The notes beneath the pieces are model-generated. The model had not been told where the DNA came from. It saw only the letters and a list, made by a program, of their open reading frames with translations, and searched no databases. From contig JACZZP010000002.1 in the NCBI GenBank assembly GCA_015183035.1, positions 1,736,001 through 1,800,000 on the forward strand: a stretch of DNA of 64,000 nt, in the 5' to 3' direction. Positions 45,027-55,100 of the stretch are shown here, one piece after another (positions within the stretch are counted from its first letter, which is position 1; the number at the start of each line of letters is the position of its first letter). This DNA comes from Meloidogyne chitwoodi. Taxonomy: Eukaryota > Nematoda > Chromadorea > Rhabditida > Meloidogynidae. The translations under genes were made by a program, and so were the position numbers.

Positions 45027-46086
45027 TATATCCAAATAATTTATGTTCTTTATTTTGTTTTCAATTTTTTCCATAATATTCAAGATCTGAAGAATAACTT
45101 TCACTTGATATACTTGTTTTGTATATTTTTTTAATGATAATTTAAATAATTATATTTACATTCAAAAAAGGACAACACACTTCAGGTTCGAACCAAGACA
45201 TTTCAAAGAAAACTCGTACCGAACCAACCTAACAACAGAGTTATATGATAAAAAACTAATTTTAAGTTAAATAAAGAAAACAATAAACAAGCTAAGTGTA
45301 AGACAAATTTAGCGAAAGGATTTACAAATTTATTAAATAAATTCCAAAAAATTAAAAGAATAACCTCCGTATAATTATTATAACTTACATTTTTTCCAGT
45401 ATTATTATGATACCCCTCCCATAAATTTGGGAGCAGACCAGTTGAGTCAGCACTGTTGAGTCAGCACAATTGGTCAGCACGGTTGAGTCACTGCACGGCT
45501 GAGTCAGACACGGTTGAGTTAGAGGTCTGAATTTTGAAAAATCCGGGAAACGGGAAATTTAAGAATTGAACGACCGGGAGGGAACCGGGATAGGGAAAAC
45601 CGGGAATTCCCAATCCCGGTTTCATCCCGGTGACTTAAAAAAGCCTGAAAAAAAGGACCGGGAAACGGGATTTGGACCTTATCCCTTCCGACCTCTATTT
45701 ATAACGGTGACTCAACCGTGTCTTACTCAATCGTGCTGACTCAACTGAGGTGTACCCTTAATTTTGAGTACAGCCCGAAAAGGCGTCGGCCGACTTGTCG
45801 CGGTCGATGGCCGCGCAATAGTATGTGAAACAAAGAGAATTAGAGATAAAGTGAAAACTAGAGACTACATGCGGCCAGTCGGCCGGCGCGTGTGTCCGCT
45901 TAATTTTGTATGCACATTTTGGGACTAAATGTCTTAAATAAATTTTAATATGAAAACAAATAGAAAATATTTCACAATGGTAATTTTTGATGGATTTACT
46001 TTTCTTTTCTTTTGAAGATTTAATTTTTTGAAATTTAAAATTTGATTAGTTTTTTATGCGTAAATTTTTTTATAGATTTATTCACA
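45027..46086. other. Intergenic region with several small repeats
   Basis: 45437-45750 is framed by inverted TGAGTCA-rich ends (AGTTGAGTCAGCACTGTTG against GTGCTGACTCAACT). Inside it lies a run of CCGGGA/TCCCGG motifs (45538-45680). 45780-45900 is a GC-rich patch with inverted GTCGGCCG ends. None has a clear target duplication or coding frame. The promoter of the acyl carrier protein gene should be in the last few hundred bases. Confidence 0.55.
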
Positions 46087-47268
46087 ATGGCAATTTTTGC
46101 TAATTATGCCTGTTTTGCCTTTAACTCAAATTGGAAGGTTTTTACACAAAAATTGAATATTCGGCCTTTTATTTCTGTTACAAAACAAATTAACTTAAAC
46201 AATTCTTGTTCTTTCAATGTATTGCAATTTACTCCACCATCATCTAAAGCTAGGTATTTTTGTTTAAATTAATTTTAATAAAAATCTAATTATAGTATTG
46301 GATCAATATGTCAAATTCATTTTTGTGCTCAAAGATTGCGAATGGTTGAAGGAACACAAGGGGTTAAGCCGCCGATTCCTATGACTGAAGAAGAGGTTTT
46401 TTAAATTATAATATTAAATTCATACACCAATTTATTTGGGTATACGAACGTGTTTTGAAGGCAATCAAAGAGTGGGACCGTTTTCCGCAAGACCGGGCCT
46501 CTAAACTTGAATTGGATGCGCGGTTTGTAGAGGACCTCAGTTTTGATTCACTTGATCTAATTGAAATTGTGATGTCATTGGAAGATGAATTTGGCTTTGA
46601 AATTTCTATCGAGGTTATTTTTAATTTAAAATATTTGGCAATCCTTAACAATTGGGGCGCCACCCCAACTAATCGCAGTGGAATAGTAAAAACGTGTTTT
46701 TAGGGGTTATCGAGGGCTCTGATTACGAATCTGATCTTATCACTAGTCCTTAACATTTTATCACTAATTTTAAAAATCACAGATTTTGTCATAGATATTT
46801 TCCAAATTACTCAGCTTATTAATACAAAAGAATCTGCTATTCAATATTTACAACAACGTAAACGGTCTGTACCACCACTATGCCCATCATGTAATCAGCA
46901 AATGAGCGAAAATTTTGATAAAATCTGTTATTTTAAAAATTAGTGATAAGAAAAACTGATATCGGATTCGTAATCAGCGCCCTCGATAACCCCTAAAAAC
47001 ACGTTTTTACTATGCCACTGCGATTATCTGGGGTGGAGCCCCAATTGTTAAGGATTGCCAAATGGCATATTTTCATTAGAATTAAAAACTAAAATATTAT
47101 TAAATTATCTAAAATATTATTCTTCGGAAATAATATTAATTTTTTTGTTTTAAGATTAATTATTTTTGAAGTTTTTTTACTTAGGATACTGAAAAATTCA
47201 AAACTTCTAGAGATGTTGCAAATTATATTATTGATCATGAAGGAGTTAATGAAGAACATGAATTTTAG
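46087..47268 (+). CDS. NDUFAB1: Mitochondrial acyl carrier protein (NDUFAB1)
   Basis: Carries the phosphopantetheine arm for mitochondrial fatty-acid/lipoate synthesis, and is an accessory subunit of complex I and of LYR-protein complexes. Exons: 46087-46253, 46296-46395, 46446-46613 (or from 46461), 47185-47268; 172 aa. A basic, Ser/Asn-rich leader fits a mitochondrial presequence. The modification site is Ser124 in [15 protein letters not shown], followed by [20 protein letters not shown]. Family members normally have an ERVLK stretch before the helix. It is present here, but is in frame only if intron 2 ends in AC (TATAC|GAACG). The nearest AG acceptor (46459-46460) drops five residues. 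Intron 3 carries a 423-bp MITE. Confidence 0.9.
46637..47059. mobile_element. 423-bp GGCAATCC MITE in acyl carrier protein intron
   Basis: Same length as, and by eye the same sequence as, the element at 39313-39735, which implies very recent movement or conversion. It lies in intron 3, between donor 46614 and acceptor 47184. Unlike the other copies, no clean 8-bp duplication is seen: left flank AAATATTT, right flank AAATGGCA, agreeing only in the first four bases. The interior carries the same transposase-like remnant. Confidence 0.9.
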
Positions 47269-47988
47269 AATATATAATATAAATACAAAAAGTTTGTTTC
47301 TCCCATAGTTTTCTTAATTTAAAAAATTATATTGTTGTTTTTCATTTTTTTTGGCTGAAATGTTTATTTAAATTTACTTTATTTCAATAAAATTTATTTT
47401 AATATTTGAATTTTGTACAATATTAAATCAGAAAATTTAACTATAATTATTAGGTAATTCATTTTATATTTAAACTATTTTTAAAAACAGTATAATTTAC
47501 AAAAATTATTTTTCTATTATTTTTTTAATTAAATGTTTACAGTTTATTTAATATTTAATAAAATTATTATTTTCAATTTTTCATTTTAAGACTCATTGGA
47601 AATTAATCCGACTGAGAATGAGATAATTATTTGACTTTATATAAAAAACTTATTTCGATGCCCTTTCAAAAAAAAACAAATCTAATGAATATATACAAAA
47701 TAATTAAGTAAAAAGTATATATTTCTCAATAATTAAAGTGAAGAATAACATTTTTGTTATTCATTTTTAATTTTAAAATGTTTTGAATGCCAAAGTGTGA
47801 TCATCTGTTTTTAAATTAAATTATTTAAATAATTTTGACAAAATTTTGTTTCAAATTTTATTTATTTATTTGTACTTTTATTATTTTTTAAAATAATTTT
47901 CCAGACTGTTTAATTATTTATTTATATAAAATTAGAGGTATAAAACTAAGTAAATTTATATTTATTAAAAAATAAATTTCCTCTAAAA
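47269..47988. other. Intergenic region
   Basis: AT-rich spacer between two plus-strand genes. Nothing recognised. Confidence 0.5.
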
Positions 47989-49140
47989 ATGATATTTTTT
48001 TATCGTTTCCTTTTGGTCATAATTGTCATTGAGATAAAGCTAATAGAACCTGGTACATATTTAAATAATTTATTATAAATATTAAATTTAATTTAAAAAA
48101 ATTAATAAAGTATTAAATTTTGTGTATTTTTTGGATAGGATGTTGGGAAAATTTTTAAAAGTTATTGTCCTGTTAAAATGCCTGATATTTAAATTAATTT
48201 AATTAAATAAATAGTTAAGGATAATTTTAATTAATTTTTATTTTATAATAAAATAACTTTAATTAAATTAAATAAATAATTAATTTTATTAAACTAGTAC
48301 ATGCTTTGTCTGCTAGAGATCAAAAATTTGTTTTGGACAGACATAATTTGCGTCGTTCACAACTTTCAAATGGACAGACACAAAATAAGACTGGAATGTT
48401 ACCAACTGCTACAAACATTTTTACAATGGTTAAATAAATTATTTTTAATTATTTTTTAAAATTAATTTTATTTAGGGATATGATACTAATATTGAAACTA
48501 TTGCACAAAAATGGGCAAATAAGTGCAAATTTAAACACTCTGGTACAAAAGGAAATGGAGAAAATATTTGTATGTTAGGATATAAAGAAACTTATGGTAT
48601 GTTTAAATATTTAATAGGTAAAGAAGTCCTTTCTAAATTATAATTTAATTAAATTACTAGTAAAAAGTAAATTGGTGATTTTAAAAGAATATTATTTTTA
48701 TTTTAGATAATCTTTTTTTTTATTATTTTTCAGTGGCTAAAGCTTTAAATATTTGCTCTAATTTATGGTGGAATGAATCATTAAATAAAGGTGTTCCTAA
48801 AGATTTAATTCTAACAAATTCAAATTGGTATCCAATTGGTCATTTTACTCAAGTAAATTAATTATTAATTAATTATTAATATAATATAATTTAAATAAAT
48901 AGATGGCATGGTGGAATACTGCAAAACTTGGATGTGGACTTGCTTATTGTTCTGAAAAGAAAACTTTTATTGTTTGTCAATATAATCCGCCGTATACATT
49001 TAAATAAAATAAATAATATATTTAATTAATTTAGTGGAAATTATATTGGTCAAAAAATTTATGAGTCTGGTCCAGTTTGTAGTAAATGCCCAAATCCAAA
49101 TGATGGAAAATTTCATTGTCAATATGGACTTTGTATTTAA
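47989..49140 (+). CDS. Secreted venom-allergen-like protein (SCP/TAPS, CAP)
   Basis: Member of the CAP superfamily. In plant-parasitic nematodes such proteins are secreted during infection and associated with host-response modulation, but for this copy the role is inference. Six exons: 47989-48052, 48298-48428, 48476-48596, 48734-48852, 48903-48991, 49035-49140; 209 aa. Signal peptide IFFYRFLLVIIVIEI. The CAP domain has FVLDRHNLRR, an AQKWANKCKFKHS block, GENIC, a GHFTQMAWWNTAKLGCGLAY signature and IVCQYNPPGNYIGQ. Residues matching the conserved His/Glu/His set are visible in HN, GEN and GHFTQ. It ends in a Cys-rich tail (CSKCPNPNDGKFHCQYGLCI). The introns are unusually large for the window (up to 245 nt). 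Confidence 0.92.
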
Positions 49141-50850
49141 AATAAAAATATTAGAAAGAAGGAATTTGTATTTGATAATTAGGATAATTAAAAATTAGGT
49201 AAATTTGTTAGTGAAATATAAAAATAATTTAAATTTAAAATTGATTAAAAGTTTATATTTATTTATTTTAAAATTAGTTATGATAATATAAATTTTCAAC
49301 TTTTTAAATTTTAAAAATAAAAATATCCTTAACAGTCTTTAATGAGTAAAAGATAAACTCGAAAAAAAATAAAATAAAAGTAATTTTACAAAAATTCAAT
49401 GCTTTTCTTTTTTGGTAAAAATTAATTAATTTATTTTAAATTATAATTTTAAATATTTATTTTCTTTCTTTTTTTAAATAATTTTATTGAAAAAAGATTA
49501 AAACATTATAAGGTATTTTTTCGAATTAAAAGACATCTAACATAGGCAAAAAAGTGAAAAATTTGTCAAATAAAAATAAAGAACTTTTAATAATTTATTT
49601 TATTTTTCAATTAAATAATTTACTGTAAATATTTAATTTATTTTCAAATTTTATTTTAAAGGATTTTAACAATTTAAGCTGTTTAAACATTTTATTTTTA
49701 AATAATAATAATAACAAAATTTCTTTTATTTGAAAATAATATTTAGATATTCCTTTAATTATTTTTTATTATTTTTAATTTTAAGGTTTATTGGAAATAT
49801 CTGAAATAAATTTTTCAAAATATTTATTTTTTTTCTACCAATCTTTTTACTTTAATATATAAATATTTTTATTTTTATAAAAAATATTTTTATAAATTTA
49901 TTGTTTGAACAAGAAGGATTTTATTGTTTCCCTGTCTATTGTGCAAATTAAGCACAATAAAATAAAGAGGATTGCGCATAAAAAAATAAAAAAGAATAAC
50001 AGCGCAAAAAGATATAGAATATTAATAATATTATATTTTTTGTTCTCATTCATCAATGAAATACAAAAGCAATGCTTGACGCAAAATTATATATATTTTG
50101 GTTGATTGTTTTGTGTCAATATTTAATATTTATTTATATTTTAATATTAAACTAAATATATTTTTAATAAAAAAATAAATAAAAGGAATTTTGCAAAAAT
50201 CTTTTATTTATTTTATATAATTATATGCCATTTATCAAAATTTATATTTTATTTATTTTTTCAAGTTTTTCATTCTGCTGTTTATATCAAGAGTTATTAA
50301 TATTATTTATTAAAAATAATAATTTTAGACAAAAAAATATGAAAATCTCAAATTTAAACAAATATTTTAGTTCTTAGTACTGTAAAGTTCTCTCATCTTA
50401 TTTAATTAGTTAATAATATTAATTTTGTCAAAATATAATTAAAAAAATAAGATTATTTTTTTTTGAGTTAAATTAAATTAAAATTAATTTTTATTAAATT
50501 ATTTTAATTAATTTATTAAAAAATAAATATTTAAAATATTTTTAGCTGTCATAACAAAATATCATTAATTAATTAAATTTATCAATCCTTTATTCTTTCA
50601 TCTTCTTTTATAAAATATGATGGTCGTTGGTCTATTTTCTCGTTAAATTGCTCAGTCATAAATTTATATTTTTTTATTTATTTAAAATTCTCTATAATAA
50701 AATAATAAAAATTTTAATAATTCTCTTTTAATAAAATTTTATCTTTTTTTTCAATTTATTTTTAATTTTCAATTAATTTTTAATTTAAATTTATCTTTGA
50801 TTGAAATTAAAATATTTATAATTTAATAGAATATAATTAATTAAAATAAA
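49141..50850. other. 1.7-kb AT-rich intergenic region
   Basis: No exon or repeat element supported. The open frame at 49905-50105 is a chance, low-complexity one. The promoter of the pepsin-inhibitor gene should lie at the right end. Confidence 0.5.
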
Positions 50851-51895
50851 ATGATTCTTATTTCAACAGCATTCTTTGCCTTTATGTAAGTTTATTTATT
50901 ATTATTAAAATAACAAATGTTTTCTTCAATTTTAATATTAATTAAATTAAATGAGTTTATAATAAATAAAAATGATTATTTTTATTAAAATAATATATTT
51001 AAATTTAAAAATTAGTATTTATTGTGCATTTTCTCCAATTTCAATTGCTGATAAAAATATTCGTGCAAAACGTTTTGCTGCATTTGGTTCTTTGGCTACT
51101 ATTGGAGGAAAAGTTGGATGTGTTGTTTCGGTTATTTTAATAAAATTTTAATTAAAAATAATAATTTTTTAAGCAAAATAAATTATTTATTAATGGACAT
51201 TTTGTTAAAGATCTTGATATTGATGAACAAAGTGAATTAAAAGATTATCAGGTAATCCTATAAATAAATAAATAAATTTAAAATTAAAGGTTTCACTTGA
51301 TGAATTTAAAATTAAGGTAAATAATTAAATATTTTTAATTTAATTTAAAATTATTTTTAAACCAAACAATTTCTGGAACAACGTCAAGCCTTGCAAAAAC
51401 AAAGTTCAGGAGGAAATCAGCAAATAAAAAAAGCTGAACCTCCTAAAAAAGTAAAAAGATTTATTATTTTTAAATTTAATATTTAAAAATTAAAGCCAAG
51501 TTTTTGCTCTGACAAAGCTACAACTCAATATATTTTTGATGGTTGTTCTGTACAAGGAGATAATATTTATATTGGGGATACATTTGTACGTAAATTAACT
51601 TCTGATGAACAAAAAGAATTAGAACAATTTGATGCTAAATTTAGTAATTATCAAAAGGCAGCTACTTCAGATTTTCGAAAAGTAAAAGAATATTTCAAAG
51701 TAATTCTTATTTTTATTTTTTTTTAATTTTTAGAAAGTTCAATCAGCATTTGGTGAACATTTTGGTTCTTTGTTTGGAGGATTTTTAGGAGGAGGAGGTA
51801 GTGAAGAAAAAGAAAATGATAATTCTTCTTCTGGGAGTTCATTAACAAATTTGGAAGCACCAAAAGCTCCAAATCTTTGCACTTTAATTATTTAA
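50851..51895 (+). CDS. Pepsin-inhibitor-3-like secreted protein, two domains
   Basis: Family of nematode aspartic-protease inhibitors first described from Ascaris. Seven exons: 50851-50885, 51016-51130, 51174-51251, 51290-51316, 51361-51450, 51496-51681, 51734-51895; 230 aa. After a signal peptide there are two copies of the domain: GCVVSNKLFINGHFVKDLDI with QSELKDYQ, and GCSVQGDNIYIGDTFVRKLT with QKELEQFD. They are separated by a Gln/Lys/Pro-rich linker. The second is preceded by SFCSDKATTQYIF. The tail is Gly- and Ser-rich. Intron 4 (51317-51360) has a good GT donor but no AG before the expected FLEQRQALQKQ coding; I placed the exon at 51361, where the intron would end in AA. Target protease and site of action are unknown. 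Confidence 0.82.
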
Positions 51896-52124
51896 AGAAA
51901 ATAAATAATTAAAATTATTTTAATTTTTAAATTAATAAATTTTAAAATTATTAATATATTTATTTATTTTATACAATTATTTTATAATAATAAAAGAAAA
52001 ATTATTATTATATAAATAAATTTAAATAAAATATTTAATTTTTATATTAAAAGATTATTACAATAATATATTTTTGGATAATAACCTCGTTTTTATTTTA
52101 ATTTAAATTAATTCAAAATATCAT
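51896..52124. other. Convergent 3' spacer
   Basis: Short AT-only spacer between the converging pepsin-inhibitor (+) and lustrin-type (-) genes. Nothing else seen. Confidence 0.5.
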
Positions 52125-55100
52125 TTATTTTTTTCTTTTTCTTTCTTCACAATTTTTACAACAACAATACATTTTTGTATTAATAAAAGATGGTTGACAT
52201 TCATAATCCTTAAAATAAATAAATAAATATTAAAAATAAATTAAATTAATTAATTACTTGAGGACATTCTAATTTAATTATTCCATTACATTCTATTGGC
52301 TTTCCATTTAAAGGCTCTAAGGCAACTAAAGAATCTTTTCCACAAATTTTTAAAATTTCCATTTTACCATCTTTTTGTTCTTTTCTTTCAGAATAATTAA
52401 TAAAAGAAGTAGAACGTCTATTAATTATTGGAAATGGATGACAACAAACATTTAGACCAATTCTATTAGAAGGTGAACAAATATAACTTGGTGGACATTC
52501 AGCTATAAATTTATGGCTCTACTTCACTTTATGAGTCCCATCGAACATTAAGAGTCCAATCGAACATTAGGAGTCCAATGAAAGTTTATGAGTCCAATAA
52601 AAATTTATGAGTCCAATCTAAACTTTATGAGTCCTATCAAAATTTATGAGTCCAATGAAATTATTTAACTATGATTTTTTGTCAGGTACCTTATTTTTTG
52701 AAAAATTTATTTTCGGCGAAATCAAATACAAACTATTCTATTCGTCTCGTCGAACTAAGTAGAATTATACTAGATTCGACTCGCAAAAATAAATATGAGC
52801 CAGGATATAAGTCCTTGAATATTGAAAAATAATAGAGGGGAGTAAGTCCATTTTATGTGATTACCGAGGCTGCTCAAAAAGTTTTATTAACTAAGTTTCA
52901 ATTAGTATAACTTTGTTCAAATTTGTCCAACTTAAACTATTTTGGTCTAATTCTACTAAGCCCGAAGAGATCTTTCGAATGGCATATAATTTGTTAATAT
53001 TTAAAAGTGTTGGAATTATAAAATGGCCTCCCCACTTCTCCCTGATTGACGAAAAATCATAAATTTTTATTGGACTCATAAACTTTTGTTTGGACTCATA
53101 ATGTTCGATTGGACTCTTAATGTTCGATGGGACTCATAAAGTGAAGTAGAGCCAAATTTATTTAATTAAATTATAATAAAATAAAAAGAATTACAAATTT
53201 GTCCAATATTAGAACAATAACGAATAAATTGACCAAGATAAGCTTTAAATAATTAAAAATAAATATATTTTCTAAAACCTGGTATTTGTCCATTAGCACA
53301 AATTAATTCATTAGAAGAAGAAGAAGTAATTGTTTTACTAATTGTATTAGTATCAGCAGTTGACATTGAAGGTAATAATGTAATTGTTCCACAACAAACA
53401 TAGACAGCAGGCTTTATTTAAAAGATTAAAATAATTTTAAATTAAAAAATAAAAATATTAACAATAGAGGATTGCATGCAATTATATCCATTGGGACAAT
53501 AATTATTTTTATTTAATGTTGTTGGTTGTTGATAATTTGGAGAATTATTATTATTAATTTGTTTAGATTCTATAGAACAAAGTTTTGGACTGTTATTCAC
53601 CATTAAGGTTGAATAAGCATGTGGACATTGAATTGGAGAGGCTAATCGACAACACATAAAGATACCCTCAACAGATGATTGGGCACATGAAAATCCTTAA
53701 AATTAAATAAATACTCTAAATTTTAAAATAATTCTCTGACCATGTGGACAAGTCATATCTAATGTGTCTTGACAAAAATGATGAGCTCCCTTTAATTTAT
53801 TTAATTAAAAATATTTTAAAATAAACTCTGTTATCTTCATAGGCTGACCAACCAAGAGGACAGCCTAAATCTTCTATTGGAGGTCGAAAAGTGACAGAAG
53901 AAGATGAAGGTTGTGGAACAAATGGTAGTGGACGAAGGTCAGTCTGTGCCTGTGGCAGAAGTGGGCCACCAGGCTGTGGGGCATCCATTCGGCGACAGCA
54001 AACATGCATTGCTGGTATATTTGATAATGCACATTCAAACCCACTAGGACATTGACTATAAAGACTCATAGGATTACATTGAACAGTTTTACCTAAAAAT
54101 ATTTTAAAAATTATAATAAAAAAAGTCCAAAATTTAACCAAATTCTTGATGGTATGTTTCACGTCCATCAGCACAAATAATAGAAGAACTAGGAGGACCA
54201 CAACAAACATAAATATTATTTAAAGTATATGAAAGTTGACAGGTATATAAAGACTTAAAAATTAAAATATTATTTTTTATAAAAATTAATTAATTTTACT
54301 TTACTACAAGGTGCTCCAGGACCAGAGCATTGTTCTGGTTGACCATTTGGTTGAAGAAGGGCATGTTGACCTGATTGAGGGCAAATCCTTCTGAATAAAA
54401 TTTAATTAATTTTTAAAATTTAAATAAATAACCCAGGTTCTCGACTCAAACAGCAAAGAAAAGTATTAGCTCTATTTTCGGCAAGTAAACAATCAGATTC
54501 TGCTGGGCACATTGATAAATCAGAAGGAGAACAATATATCTTTTAAAATAATAATAATATTATTATTAAATAATTACAGGATTTCCACTTCGTAAATCCA
54601 AAGAAGAATCAAAACCAGAAGGACAAATAGGTTGTGCAGGCATAGAACAACAAACAAACACTCCTGACTGGCCTATTGCTTCTTCACAAGAATAACTTCT
54701 CGGACAAGTTGACTGAATAGAAGAAGGTGAACAAAACCTTGGACCAGATCCATCACGCAAAAGAACTTGCTTAAAATTAAAAATAATTAAAAATAGTTTA
54801 TTAAAAAAAAACTTTTTACTTGATTTGGACAAATATATTGTTGTTGTGCATTAACAACTGGTCGAGCATTTCTTGGACGAGAACAACAAATATTTTGTTC
54901 AGGATCATCTCTAGATTGAACACATTGATAACCAGTTTTACACTGATCTGTAAGTAAAAGTTCACATAAAACATATCCATTTGGTGAACGTTCTGGACTC
55001 ATTCCTTCTGGACAACGAGGAGAACTTTGCCTAACTTTTCGACAACAAATCATCATTGCAAAGGCATTCATTGCAGATTGGCTTAGAAAAGAGTATATTA

